Assembly: GCA_037176725.1 (NCBI GenBank)
Contig: JAZBRS010000026.1
Span: 149,617,501 to 149,681,500, forward strand
DNA from: Posidonia oceanica
Lineage: Eukaryota > Streptophyta > Magnoliopsida > Alismatales > Posidoniaceae
Length of the DNA: 64,000 nucleotides
Direction: 5' to 3'
Shown: positions 36,701-48,670 of the stretch, one piece after another
Position numbering within the stretch: position 1 is the first letter of the stretch
How the letters are laid out: every line of letters starts with the position of its first letter
Program-made: the position numbers and the translations under genes
The notes under the pieces: model-generated
The model's database searches: none
What the model saw: the letters and a program-made list of their open reading frames with translations, nothing else
What the model was told of the DNA's origin: nothing

Positions 36701-37243
36701 AGAGGTCGTACAATCGCTTATTTGTCGCCCTCCGAGAAGATGCAGATCTACATAGTCACACACAAGAAGCTTTTACACGAAGTTCTTTAACTCTCTCTGA
36801 TATGATATCACATATATATAGAGAGAGATGTGATTATCCCTCCTTATATCTAGACGAGATAATTCAATTATCTTTCCTTCTAAATTCAAAGGGAATAAAT
36901 TTCATAATTAGCATATTGTAAAGGAAGCAATTGTCATGTTTAAAATTTTTTAAATTTGAAAACAAATAATATAATTACACTGTAGCGGACGTCCACTCAA
37001 ACATTGTTTCTGATGAACAAACCAGTGAACCGAACGTCTGAAAATTCCCTATTTTTGAAACGGACTAGCAAACGTCCGACTCGAACGTCCAAAAAACCCT
37101 ATGTTTGTGAAACGAACCAGTAGTTGTCCAGCTCAAACATCCGAGAAATCCCTATTTCATGGCTCTATCATCAACAAACATTCGCTCGAACGTCCACTGG
37201 ATTCTTGATTTATTTTTGAATTATTTGGCACGATTCTTCAACA
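36701..37243 (-). mobile_element. P2 Copia 3' LTR, proximal part
   Basis: On the minus strand the LTR starts TGTTGAAGAATCG at 37243, directly after a GGGGGAT polypurine tract. It continues through a TATATATA/GAGAGA stretch (36810-36830) to the K1 insertion. Around 37030-37200 it contains three or four ~52 bp imperfect repeats with the words CGAACGTCC and AAATCCCTATTT. Confidence 0.7.
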
Positions 37244-37603
37244 ATCCCCCACTACTTTAAAAATGATGTTCCACTTAAAGACAACTACGCGCAGTGTTAG
37301 GATGCCCTTCAAGCTTGAATCCCACCTTTGCGACATTCATTTCTTACAAGATGTGAATGGACAAAGCCTTGAACTCAACAACCTTCACTGTCTATCAATT
37401 CACACGCAGTCTCCCTTGTTTTTTAAACTGGTGACACAATAAAGGCCTTGTGTCAAACTGGTGTCTGTTAGTGTTCATTAGGACAGTCTACACGTCCTAC
37501 CGGAAACTACCTCATCTCCATACTACATAGGTGAGTCTATTAAAATACTAGATTTCTTGGCATAAGGTTCCAAACCTTCCTATGGTCCATCCACTATGGT
37601 GCC
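37244..37603 (-). other. P2 Copia internal tail with polypurine tract, truncated
   Basis: Minus strand GTGGGGGAT at 37244-37252 is a typical Copia polypurine tract. The remaining ~350 bp is post-pol non-coding sequence. It is cut at 37603 by the 3' LTR of T3. No Copia domain is recognisable in this short piece. Confidence 0.55.
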
Positions 37604-40396
37604 TGTAGTAACTCGTCAAATTGACGCGTCCATGCACGCTGCTAGAGCTCGCGCGCATCGACCGATGAGAGGTCACTAATAGCAGTGGATCCGAGGAGGG
37701 ACATTCGACTCAAAAAACACTGGAAAAGTAGGGACAAATGCAAAAGGAAAATAAAAGAAAACACAAGGAATTGCCACCTAATCTATTAAAACGAAAAGAC
37801 TAGGAAAACCGTATGAGAAACGTGCAAAGAAAACTTTTGCATTTTAAGAAACATGCAAAATCCGATCCAAGTGTATGACACAAAATCAATGCGGTCCAGA
37901 GAAAGGGTAAGGACTCCTGTTACGCGTGGGGAAGGTGTTAGGCACCCCCGATACGTCCGAGGAATCGGTCTTTCTAGACTGATCCGCTATTGTGTGGCAA
38001 ATGTTGGCAAATAAATGCCAGTTTATGTTTGCCCTATAGCGATATGCAATATGCAATTATAAACCGTGCAATGCTGAGCAAACCTTGTTTAAAAGTGATT
38101 AATTAAAGTTAAAATATCGCAGATAAGCGATAAACAAACGAGGAAAGCGAAATTGAAACTAAACAAGTTGAGTAAACAAAACAAGGCGGTGAAAGGGTGG
38201 CTCTGTCCACTACCTGGACTCCGGCCTGAGTCGCCACCTACTACAGCAACAACTCAGGTTGCCTCTATGAGCGGCGTCTGAGCAGGTCACCGGTAGCTCA
38301 GGCGACATAGGCATGCACTCCAGACAGCGCCAATCATTGCCATAAAAAGGCTAAGAAAACCATATGAAACACAAAACTAGAAACATGGCATTAAAGATAG
38401 CATATCCAAGGTTAAAATTGGGATTAAAACGAGTCAGGCAAACAAAGTGAAAAGCGGCAAATGAGTGGCTCTATCCACTGTCCAGACTGCTGCCTGGGTC
38501 ACCACCCTGATCGGCGGCAGTGCATGTCGATGATGAGATCGGCGAGGCACACGCCACCTCTCAGTGCAGCGACAACAAAGGTTGCAGCTGTGAAGGGCGT
38601 CGGAGAAAGTCGCCAATATCTCAGGCGACACAAGCAAACACACAACTCCCAAACAGCGACATTCATTGCCATAAAAAGGCTATGTAAACGATGCGAAATA
38701 GAAAATTGAACACATGGAATTAAAGATGGCATATCCAAGATTAAAACTATACAATCACTTTGTAAAATGGAAGCCTAGGTCACGAGATACATCGGCACAA
38801 AGTCCGGCCGGAGGACTGCCAAAATTGCAGGTTAGTTGTCGGAGGAACAGGCGACACTCCTGCAGTCCAGGCAGTCCAAACAGCAGACTTTAGCGCCAAA
38901 TCTCGCACCACATGCGATGCAAAGTAAACATCTAAATACATGACATTGAATACCATTCATCCACGATCACAGGCATACAAACATTAAGCAAAACAGAGGC
39001 TTGGATCGCCCAGAGCAACAGCTGAAATTTCAACCGATGATTGTCCAGAGACGCAGACCAGTCGCCACTAGGAGGGGCGGCGCACCTGGCAGTCTGATGA
39101 TCAGACTTCAACGCTGAATTACACGCCCTAGGCAAAGCCAAAAAGGCTAGGGAGGATCGGGGAAGCACGATGGCGTTCCCACGAATCCAGCCACACCTTC
39201 GGTGTGGGAAATGATGACTTGGATCACTCCACCCACCTCCTCCCCTTTGTGCCGCCGGAGCTCGTCGAGTTCCAACCACATGCGTGGCCGGTGAGCCAAG
39301 GAGATGGCTAGGAAGCGTCGTGAGGGTGAGGAGGACATGAGGGAGCATTCGCGGGCTGAGAGAAGAGGCAGGCGCCTCTTTCCCGCCTTCGTCGGCCGCT
39401 AGCCGGCGTTGCTGCACCTCACCGACTGAATGGACGGCCGAGAGTGCAAGGGAGGCACCGGATTAGCTAGGCACGGAAGGAGGAGGTCCAGGAACGTTCC
39501 TGGATCCTCAGACATGCAAATGGGAGAGGTATTTCACCTCTAAGGCTCATCGGAGTGACGAACGGAGGTGGAAGGGATGATCGAAGTTGGGTTCGTGTGG
39601 CACGGCGAAGCTGTGGGAAGCTTGGGATCACTTGGGAAGGCTCTCAATCGCACAAGGGAGGATGGGAATCGCTTTGGGATGCTCGAATTTTCACAAGGCA
39701 GCTCTGGTTCGTCTGGTGTGGTGATCTGCTCACTGTGGTGGTGGCCAATTTTGTTCTAGCAAGGGCGGGAATCGCTCTGGGATGCTCAGGTAGTAACTGG
39801 TTGGCGTCATCTAGCGGGTGGCCGGGAGCGACAGTAGTAAGTGGGGCTAACAGCGAGTGGACAGGTGGCAGGAGGTGACGGAGGTCGGCGACTACCGGCA
39901 GTGGCCGTGCGGGAAAGATTCAAGCGGTGGTCTGAGTTGCGAAAGTCGCCACTCCTAGTGGCGCCAAACCCAGTAACCGCTGAGGGTGGCGACAGGTCTA
40001 GTCGCCGCTGAGAGTGGCGACCAAGCATGTAATCCAATGGACTGGGCCTGTATAGTGAAATCCAGGCCCACTTCCTTGTCCTTGAACCACCAATGGGTTT
40101 TGGGCTTTGTGAGGGCTTGTGGTGTTAGGTTTTGGATAATTGGAAAGTTTTGGGTTGTTTTAGGTGGTGTTTGAGTGAGGTTTAAGTGTAAAGGAGGTTT
40201 AGGTGATATAAGGTCTAGGTCAAGGTTTTGGGTTGGATCTACGTAGGGTTTGGAATAGGATTAGGTGAGGAATAGGTGGAGGATTAGGGTTTGGTTGGAT
40301 TAGGATTAAGGATTGGAATAGGATTCGCCATGCCACAGTCTGAGCAAGCCTCCAGAGATCCTCCAACTAAAAGTCTATCAAAATAGGATGTCTACA
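37604..40396 (-). mobile_element. T3 3' LTR (Tat/Ogre-like), 2793 bp
   Basis: The minus strand starts TGTAGACATCCTATTTTGAT at 40396 and ends GTTACTACA at 37604, and is homologous to the T1 and T4 LTRs near both ends. A polypurine tract on the high-coordinate side shows that this is a 3' LTR with its internal region to the right. It contains direct repeats about 270-320 bp long (for example GTGGCTCT at 38197 and 38465) and its own inverted-repeat family (see next). Flanking bases (GTGCC, 37599-37603) cannot be paired because the 5' end of T3 is missing. Confidence 0.85.
38286..40021. repeat. T3 LTR inverted repeats of the GTCGCCAC/GTGGCGAC type
   Basis: Dyads GTCACC-N9-GGCGAC at 38286 and GTCGCC-N9-GGCGAC at 38609 occupy equivalent places in successive direct repeats. 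A cluster at 39945, 39973 and 40001 repeats with a 28-nt period, arms GTCGCCAC / GTGGCGCC, GTAACCGC / GTGGCGAC and GTCGCCGC / GTGGCGAC. The layout recalls the T1 and T5 modules, but with an unrelated arm sequence. Confidence 0.7.
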
Positions 40397-40398
40397 GA

Positions 40399-40412
40399 TG
40401 CCCCTCCCTGAG
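40399..40412 (-). other. T3 polypurine tract
   Basis: Minus strand CTCAGGGAGGGGCA ends two bases before the LTR start. It fixes the orientation of T3. Confidence 0.7.
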
Positions 40413-40797
40413 CGAGGTCAAGCATAGCGAGACCGTGGCTCAGGATAGACAAGACACCCCTCCTTACACCGACAGGAGCACAAAAGCTATTGGCATGAGT
40501 CACTTATTCGGTAGATGCACCGAAAGTCGTGACTCGTTGCCGCAATGCGAATGCAAATGTAGGTGCAAATGCTGATGCAATGTATGCGCTAATGCTAGCC
40601 ATGCTGAACCCTGCTAGGAGAGACACAGGCGATACATGCGTGTGCAGATGTTGTGAATAATGCAGTGTTGATGTATGTGGAAACAGTGCAAGATGCGATC
40701 CTGCTGGGGATGCATGTAAAATATGCGATGCGGGTATGCATGCGATGCTGGTGCAAATCACCTAGCATGCGATGTTGGGCCAAATCACCTAGCATGC

Positions 40798-41485
40798 GAT
40801 GTTGGGGCAATGGAACTTAATGCGTGATGCGAGTGCAAAGAACCTTTGTGCGATGCTAGGGCAAAGGAACATAATGCATGATGCGAGTACAAAGAACCCA
40901 TGCGCGATGCTAGGGCAAAGGAACTTAATGCATGATGCGAGTGCAAAGAACCCATGTGCGATGCTGGGGCAAGGGAACTTAATGCATGATGCGAGTGCAA
41001 AGAACCTATGCACGATGCTGGGGCAAAGGAACTTAATGCGTGATGCGAGTGCAAATAAACTATGCGTGATGCTAGGGCAAAGGAACTTAATGCATGATGC
41101 GAGTGCAAAGAACCTATGTGTGATGCTGGGGCAAAGGAACTTAATGCATGATGCGAGTGCAAAGAACCCATCCGCGATGCTGGGGCAAAGGAATTTAATG
41201 CATGATGCGAGTGCAAAGAACCCATGCGCGATGCTGGGGCGAGGGAACTTAATGCATGATGCGAGTGCAAAGAACCTATGCGCGATGCTGGGGCAAAGGA
41301 ACTTAATGCGTGATGCGAGTGCAAAGAACCCATGCACGATGCTAGGGCAAATGAACTTAATGCCTGATGCGAGTGCAAAGAACCCATGCGCGATGCTGGG
41401 GCAAGCAAACTTAATGCATGATGCGAGTGCAAAGAACCTATGCACGATGCTAGGGCAAAGGAACTTAATGCATGATGCAGATGCA
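40798..41485. repeat. 54-bp tandem repeat, ~12-13 copies
   Basis: The unit reads approximately GATGCTGGGGCAAAGGAACT, TAATGCATGATGCGAGTGCA, AAGAACCCATGCGC. Because 54 is a multiple of three and the unit lacks stops in several frames, long repetitive ORFs appear on both strands (280 codons on plus, 272 on minus). They have no codon or protein signature beyond the repeat. The array lies in the 3' untranslated part of T3, where Tat-lineage elements are known to hold satellite-like arrays. Confidence 0.9.
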
Positions 41486-41494
41486 AAGGATTAT

Positions 41495-42165
41495 GAGTTG
41501 ACAGACTCATTGCTGGATAGTTTGGGTTATCGACCTGAGGAGTTGACGGACTCGTCATCGGATAGTTTGGATTATCGGCCCAAGGAGTTGACGGACTCGT
41601 CACCGAATAGTTTGGATTATCAGCCCGAGAAAGACGCCTGACATTATGACGGATGTCACCCAGGTAATAGGGGTTACCAACCCGATAAAGACACTAAGGG
41701 TAGCAGAAAAGTTGTCCCTGGTATCAGGGAGATGATACCAGGGGGCAGCTAAAAGCGCTCCTGGTACCGAAAGGGAGGTTAGACAGTTATGACGGGTGTT
41801 AACCGAGCAGTTAGGGCTGCTAGCCCGAAAGGGAAGAAAGATAACTTGTCCTCGCTCGAGGAAGCAAGCAAACGGCTAGAGCCATGTGAAATAGAAGGGG
41901 CAAAATTCTGAGAACACACGAAAGAAGAGGGGGGACATCTCTTCTACCAAGAAAGCAAGCAAGAAAGGGGTCATCCTTTCCTACTGAGAAAGAAAGCAAG
42001 CAAGAAAAAGGACATCTTCTCCTGTTGAGAGAGAAAGCAAGCAAGAAAAGGGGCATCTTCTCCTGCTAAGAAAGAAACCAAGAGAAGAGGGCATCTTCTT
42101 TTCTGCTAAGGAAGCAAAGCAAGCAGGACTCCGTCCGCCAGGATCGAAATCGCGCAAAGGATGAT
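41495..42165. repeat. Short palindrome-rich region in T3 3' region
   Basis: Two or three ~48 bp repeats contain GAGTTGACGGACTCGTCA and GGATAGTTTGGATTATCGG. GGTATCA-GGGAGA-TGATACC near 41720-41740 is a perfect stem. Then come purine-rich repeats with GCAAGCAAGAAAG and CATCTTCTCCTG (41930-42130). Related strings recur at 51770-51990 on the other side of the hairpin array, suggesting the palindrome families flank it. Confidence 0.65.
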
Positions 42166-42169
42166 AATT

Positions 42170-43134
42170 GGCAAGTTTCGGACTTACCGACCAGAAGGGG
42201 CACAATGATAAATGATAGGTTTCGGACCTATCGACCGCAAAGGGGGGAGAAAAGTGATAAGTTTCGGACTTATCGACCGGAAAGGATGAGTTACGGATCC
42301 ATCAACCACAAAGGGAGGAAAAAAGTGATAAGTTTCGGACTTATTGACCGGAAGGATGAGTTTTGGACTCATCGACCAAGGATAAGTTTCGGACCTATCG
42401 ACCAGAAAGGATGCAAATGCAAATGATAAGTTTCGGACTTATCGACCAGAACGATGAGTTTCGAACTCATCGACCGCAAAAGAAAAGAAAAAGTAATAAG
42501 TTTTAGACTTATCGACCAAAAGGATGAGTTTCAGACTCATCGACCGGAAAAGAAAGAGTGATAAGTTTCGGACTTATCGACCGAAAGGATGAGTTTTGGA
42601 CTCATCGACCAAGGATAGGTTTCAGACCTATCGACCGGAAAGATGCAAACGCAAATGATAAGTTTTAGACATATCGACCAGAAGTATGAGTTTCGGACCC
42701 ATTGATCGCAAAAGAAAATAAAAAGTGGTAAGTTTCAGACTAATCGACTGAAAGGATGAGTTTCGAACTCATCGACTGGAAAAGAAAAAGTGATAAGTTT
42801 CGGACTTATCGACCAGAAGGATGAGTTTTGGACTCATCGACCGAGGATAGGTTTCGGACCTATCGACTGGAAAGATGCAAATGCAAATGATAAATTTCAG
42901 ACTTATTGACTAGAAGGATGAGTTTCAGACCCATCAACCGCAAAAGAAAAGAAAAAGTGATAAGTTTCAGACTTATCGACCGCAAAAGAAAAAGTGATAA
43001 GTTTCAAACTTATTGACCGAAAGGATGAGTTTCGGACTCATCAATCGGAAAAGAAAAAGTGATAAGTTCCAGACTTATTGACCGGAAGGATGAGTTTCGG
43101 ACTCATCAAACGAGGATAGGTTTCAGACCGATTG
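42170..43134. repeat. Hairpin array, left part (before solo LTR T4)
   Basis: Tandem short palindromes of three stem types: GATAAGT-TTCGG-ACTTATC, GATGAGT-TTCGG-ACTCATC and GATAGGT-TTCGG-ACCTATC. They are separated by GACCGGAA, GCAAAAGAAAAGAAAAAGT or GATGCAAATGCAAAT linkers. The array is interrupted by T4 and continues at 48671. See the right part for positions of clean examples. Confidence 0.95.
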
Positions 43135-43139
43135 ACTGG
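43135..43139. other. T4 target-site duplication, left copy (ACTGG)
   Basis: ACTGG directly before the LTR is repeated exactly at 48671-48675, after its other end. Confidence 0.95.
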
Positions 43140-46100
43140 TGTAGTAATCCCGGTGTTCGGATCGTCCATGCACGATGCCAAAGCTCGCGTGCACCGATCG
43201 GAATCAGGCTCACTATAAGCGGCTATGTCCGAGAAGGAAGACCTAACTCGAAAACATTTAAAAAAGGGAAAAAGGGAAAGAAAAGAAGAAGATAAGACAA
43301 AATCGGAGTCGCCACCAAGTCTATTAAATCGGAAGACGAGGAAAACCGGGGAAATGCGCGAACAATCACGCAAAACCAAGCAAAAGATGCAAAGCAAAGC
43401 AATGCAAAAGAAATAAGATGTAAATGAATGCAAATGATGTGACTCGTGCCTAGGACAAGGGCAATATGGTCATCGCGGGCCAAGAGAGGGTAAGGACTCC
43501 TGTTACGCGCGGGGAAGGTGTTAGGCACCCCCGACACGCCCGAGAATCGGTCTTTCTAGGCTTACGCTCGCATATGCAGGGAAATGCAGACTTTGAATGC
43601 CTAAGTGCCAATGAATGCCTGTCTAAATGCCCAAAGGTGTGCTCTAAGTGATGGAAAACGATGCAAGGAAGTAAACGTACAATCTAAGCGCTCAGCAACG
43701 CTGTCTGTGTTCCGAACCGGGCGAAACCTGGCTCGTGAGAACTCCGGACAGTAAGCATCATCGCCCTATATGCAAATGCGGGCGATAAAACAAAACAGCG
43801 AGAAAACCATGCAATGCAATCGACATGCAAGGGAAAACGGCGTAAAACAGTGCGGGGAACGAAACAAGCATGCAAAAAGATGCGAGAACAGGGTTGACAT
43901 GCAAAATGGGGCAAGAAATGGAACAAGAACGCAAAACCGTGCGAGAAAACGAAAGAAGGGCGCAAAACTGGGCAAGAAAACACCAGGGCACGCAAAACGA
44001 GACGAGAAAACGAAAGGGCACGCAAAACGGTGCAGGAAAACAAGACTGCGCGCAAAACGAGGCAAGAAAACTAAAGGGCACGCAAAACGGTGCAAGACAA
44101 AGGAGCGGCGCGCAAAATGGAGCGAGAAAACATGAAAACACGCAAAACGGGGCGAGAAAACTAAAAGGCATGCAAAACGGTGCAAGGCAAAGAAGCGGCG
44201 CGCAAAACGGAGCGAGAAAACGTGAAAACACGCAAAGCGGGGCAAGAAAACTAAAGGGCACGCAAAACGGTGCAAAACAAAGAAGCGGCGCGCAAAACGA
44301 AACGAGACAACATGAAGGCACGCAAAACGGAGCAGAAAACTAAGGGACACGCAAAACGGTGCAAGACAAAGAGGCGGCGCGCGAAACGGAGCGGGAAAAC
44401 ATGAAGGCACGCAAAACGGAGCGGAAAAAACTAAAGGGCACGCAAAACGGTGCGGAAAAACATGAAGGACACGCAAAACGGTGCAAGACAAAGATGCGGC
44501 GCGCAAAACGGAGCGGGAAAACATGAAGGCACGCAAAACGGAGCGGAAAAAACTAAAGGGCACGCAAAACGATGCAAATGACATGCAAATGAATGCAGTG
44601 CAAGAGTTCAGGAGGACATACCTGGAGATCCGGGAGTCTGATCGGAGATCTGCTTGGTCCATGCTGAAGAGCGCTTCGCTGCGGTCGCCTGGGCAGCTTA
44701 CTTGAGGAGATCCGACGGTCGGATTGGAAGATGTGGCGGCTTCGGAGCAGAAGGGCCAGAACAGAAGAGGAGAACAGACCTAAGTGTTCAGGAGGTCCTA
44801 GGGGTGTGCTGAAGGTCCTCCCAAGTGAAGGGGAGTTAAAAGTGCTTAGTGTATGCAAAGGGGAGCTTAAATGCAAGATTAAATGAATGCAGAATGCAAT
44901 GCAAAGCAAGAAAAGATAAAGGAAACGATTTGGAAAGAACGGGGGTTTAAAAGCATTTTTGAAGATAGAAAGGGGCTAAAATGCAAATTTCCCAGAAAAC
45001 AGGGGTTCTGAGGAGTCCGGGAATGCAAGTGGAGGGTCTACATGCAATTTTTGCAAGCATGGGGGCTAAAATGCAACTTAGGGGCAAAACAGTCTTTTTA
45101 CATGGTTTTTGAAAGATGCAAGGCTCTATGTGTAATTTTCAAATCATGCAGGGGTCAAATATGCAATTTTATATGCAAAACATGCTCTGAAAAATAGATT
45201 ACAGGACTGCAATGTGATTTTTAAAAAGATCAGGGTCAAAAATGCAATGTAATAAGCTAAAAATGCATGCAAGAGTTACTGTCCATTTAAAATGGACCTA
45301 TATGCAAAAATGAAAGATCAGAGGGGCAAAAGTGCAATGCATCAACCAAAAATTAAAATCAAAACCTAAGTTACTACAGTGTGTTGGATCTAAATGAAAA
45401 ATCAGTAAAACATGGGGATGCAGAATGCAATGCAGCATGGTAAAATGCATGTAATTAAATAGACTGATTTAAAACGGGACCTAAGTGCAATAATATAAAA
45501 CAGGAGGATTAAGACATAATATTTCTGAACTGAAACGCACAGTGGTTGGGTCTAAATGCAAATACTGAGAAACAAGGATAAAATGTGCAATTTAGCATGA
45601 TATGTAATTAAAAACTAAGCGAAATAAATGAACAGAGGACTAAAACGCAAAAAGGTAAGAACTTAAGACATAAATGCAATATTCGCACTAAAAACTATAT
45701 AACAGAGAAATAAGTAAACAGTGTTTCGCCGGCGGTCGACGAACACTGTAGCAGAGCGCCGGCAGTGCTCGTGACCGCCGACGGAGGGGGCTGGGGAAGT
45801 GCAGACCGGCGGGGCTTAGTGCCGGCGTCCGTGCGGAGCTCTGGGCAGCGCCGGAGCGGCGTTCCAGAGGCTGGAGCGCCCGGAAGCCAAGCGGCCGGCG
45901 CCGGAGAAGACGGGAGGGCCGGCGGGACGAGGACGGCGCTGGAGGTCTGGAAACTCGCTTCTGAGCGGCTAAAAAGCTGAAGAGGAAGGAGAGAGAGCTG
46001 AAGAGGGGGGAAAGTACCTTCTCCCGCGTCTGGAACGTGCCCCCGACGTCGGTGGGCTCTGCAGATGCCGGCGGCGGTCGTCCGGAGCGTGCGGGAGTCG

Positions 46101-48670
46101 TCAGCGGCTCGCGATCGTCCAGAACTGCTCCGTGGAGTCCTCCGGTTCTTTCTGGACGTTCGGAGCGAAGCTTTGCAGCCCAGAGGAGAGAGTTGGGTTT
46201 TTGGGTGGACTGCAGGCTGCCGGAGGCTGGGGGCACGGTTTGTTGCTCCTCGGCTCGGCTGGAGACCTCCGGAGGGTAGCTGGGACCTCAAATATGGGTT
46301 CTAGATGGTCGGAAGGGGCAGCGGAAGTCCGTGATGCGCTTTTGCAGGTGGATCGATTTCTGGCAGAAAAGAGGGGATGACTGTTTGTTGTGGGGGGTTC
46401 GGCCTGTGAGGGGAGTTGGAGGCAAAGTAGAGCGGAGTTGGAAAGGTGGTTGTCCGGCGAGTGTCTGGGCGGAGTTTCGGGGGATGCGGCGGTCTGTGGA
46501 GTTGGGAATTCTGAGGTGGAAGAAAGTTGGGTTCTGTTGGGTTTCCGGTGGACTCCGGAGGAATGCTGGGCTCGTTCGCTGTGGGAAGGAGGGGAAGGGT
46601 TGCAGGAGGCTTCGGCGAAGTTGGGGGAGGAATTCTGGAGGATTTAGGAGGTGTCTCCGGCTTTGGTCTGCTGTGGAAGGAAGGGGTGGAAGATCTGAGT
46701 TTTCTGGTGGATTTCTGAGGGGGAACCCTGGTCTCTCTCGCTGGGAATTACTCTCTAGAAATCGTCCCCCTCTCTGGATGAACTCCTCTGGTTTTCTTCC
46801 CTCTTTTCTTCCTCAAATCACTCTGATTTCTCTCCTTTCTGCCATTGATCTGACGACTCCTCTCCTTGCTCTTGCAGGTCTGCCGCATTGAATGCTCCGG
46901 CGTGGCGATGGCAGGAGGCACGGACGGAGTTCGGCGCGAGCAGGAGATGGCAGGAGGGCAGCATGGCAGGCGGGCAGAGGTGCAGGCGGCGTGCTACTGT
47001 AGCACTGCAACGCGCGGGAGGAAGAGGGAGGAAGACGAACTGTAGCAGCGGGCCGGGCCAAAAGTTTAAAAAAAAAAAAAGAAGAAAAATGGCAAACGGG
47101 CTGATGAGCCCAGTAAGGAAGAAAAGAAAAGATAAAAGGAAGAAAGAAAGAAAGATGGAGAGAAAAAATTGGAAAAAATAAGATAAAAATAAGTAAAAAT
47201 ATGGGATGACTTGGGTTGTAGGTTAGGTGTTTGATTGGATTTTTTTTAATGACTGTTCTTAGGTTAATTAGTGTGTTTTAGGCTTGATTAGGGCTTTAGG
47301 GTTTTATTTTGTTTTTGATTTGTTTTCCACTTGATTAGGGGTTGGTTAAATTCTTTTAAATTGTTTTTAAAATTGTGTTTTCTTGTTAAGTATTTTAGGA
47401 TGTTAATTAGGATTTTTAGGATTTATTCTTATATTATTTTGAGTGGGTTTTGGACTTTTTAGTTCTAGTCTTTCATCTTTTCCTTCTTTAAGTCTTTTGA
47501 ACCATGCTTTTGTTTTTTTTATTTGCTAATTCTTCTTGATGTTTTTTAGTTGGTTTTTTCCTGGTTTGATTAAGTGTTTTAAGTCTTTTAACTGTATTTT
47601 CTTTTCCTTTCTTAATTAAGTTTTATGTTATTTCTTTCTTATGTTTATTAGGTTAAGTCTTTTACCTCCTTTAATTACTTGTTTTATTGTTTGATTTTTA
47701 ACTCTTCTCTTTAGGGTTTGTTGTTTTTTTAATTCTTTTAGTGGGGTTTTCATTTTTGGTAGGTTCTGATTTTATTTCAATTTTTTAGTTGATTTTACAG
47801 TATTTTGTTTTAGTTTGTTTTGCATTTTTTAGTTTGCATGCTTGATTTTCTTTTTAGCTTGATTTAGTTAAGTTTGGGTTTTTAATTATTCATTTAATGT
47901 TTTTTAGTTGCTTTTCTTGAAATTCTGATTTGTTTCTTTTATGTTTTGGGGTTTTACAGATTTTTAGGGATTTTTATGGTTTTTTGCAAAAGAAAGAAGG
48001 AGAAAAGAAAAAGAAGAAGAAAAGGGAAAAAAGGGAAATAAAAGGGAAAGAGATAGGTTTGAGGGGAAAGATTTTTTAAAATTCAAGGAAAATGGTAAAA
48101 ATAAAATAAAAATAGGAATAAGATAGAGAAGGGATAGGAGTACAAAGAGGGCCCACAGCCAAGCCAGAAAGAGGGCGAGAAGGGGATGAAAAGAGAGACG
48201 ATAATCAGGAGAGAGAGAGGAGAGAGAAAACGATAATCCCGGAGAGAGAAAACGATAATCCAGGCAAAAGGGGGGCTTAGGAGTCTCGAAAAGGGGTGAA
48301 ATTTGGCGGGTGAGGGGTCTAGGGTTTCTAGTTCTGGTCCCGGAGTTTTGGCTTGGTTTTGAGGAAGTTTTGGAGGGGTTTCAAGGTGTAGAAAAAGGGT
48401 ATTTTTGCCTGAGTTTCCTAGGGTTTTTGGGAGGGGTCTGGTTTGAGATTTTGCAGGCATTTTGGTGGGTTTGCTAAGTCATCAGGGGTGAGTTTTCCTA
48501 TGGATTTTGGTGGGTTTTCGGGTTCGGGAAAGGGGGGTAATCCTAGGTTGAGTTCGGGCTTGTTTTGAAGGGAAAGAAGGAGAGGAAGGCGCAGGTTTGG
48601 GTCTAGATTCGGGTCCAGCAGCCACCGGAAGGCTCCAAACGATCCAGCCTGTCAAAATGGGGTGTCAACA
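43140..48670 (-). mobile_element. T4 solo LTR (Tat/Ogre-like), 5531 bp
   Basis: The minus strand starts TGTTGACACCCCATTTTGAC at 48670 and ends GATTACTACA at 43140. It is flanked by ACTGG on both sides, with the hairpin array continuing outside. No internal region, primer site or polypurine tract is present, so this is a solo LTR left by recombination between two LTRs. Its length is in the range known for Ogre LTRs. The interior has a ~90 bp tandem array (43880-44580), a GC-rich stretch (45720-47050), a T-rich stretch (47220-47990) and a purine tract (47990-48060). Confidence 0.95.
43880..44580. repeat. ~90-bp tandem repeat with ~30-bp subunits inside T4
   Basis: Units start GAAAACTAAAGG at 44066, 44156 and 44246, exactly 90 bp apart, with looser copies on both sides. 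Each contains three subunits with ACGCAAAACGG. The repeat leaves long ORFs open on both strands (298 codons minus, 157 plus); these are artefacts of the repeat. Confidence 0.85.

Noticed and set aside
37599..40401. Target duplication around the T3 3' LTR (GTGCC versus GATGC)
   Set aside because: The bases do not match, and the right side is the polypurine tract of an internal region, so this is a 3' LTR rather than a solo LTR.
40785..41641. Long repetitive ORFs on both strands (272 and 280 codons)
   Set aside because: They are a by-product of a 54-bp repeat unit without stops; no start context or protein family.
43766..44662. 298-codon minus-strand ORF rich in FCVPFSFLAPFC
   Set aside because: It is produced by the 90-bp tandem repeat inside a solo LTR; the composition is repeat-driven and an overlapping frame on the other strand is equally open.
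45688..46891. GC-rich ORFs of 180-200 codons on both strands
   Set aside because: They lie in the GC-rich interior of the T4 solo LTR; overlapping frames in all directions and low-complexity R/S/P-rich translation argue against a gene.
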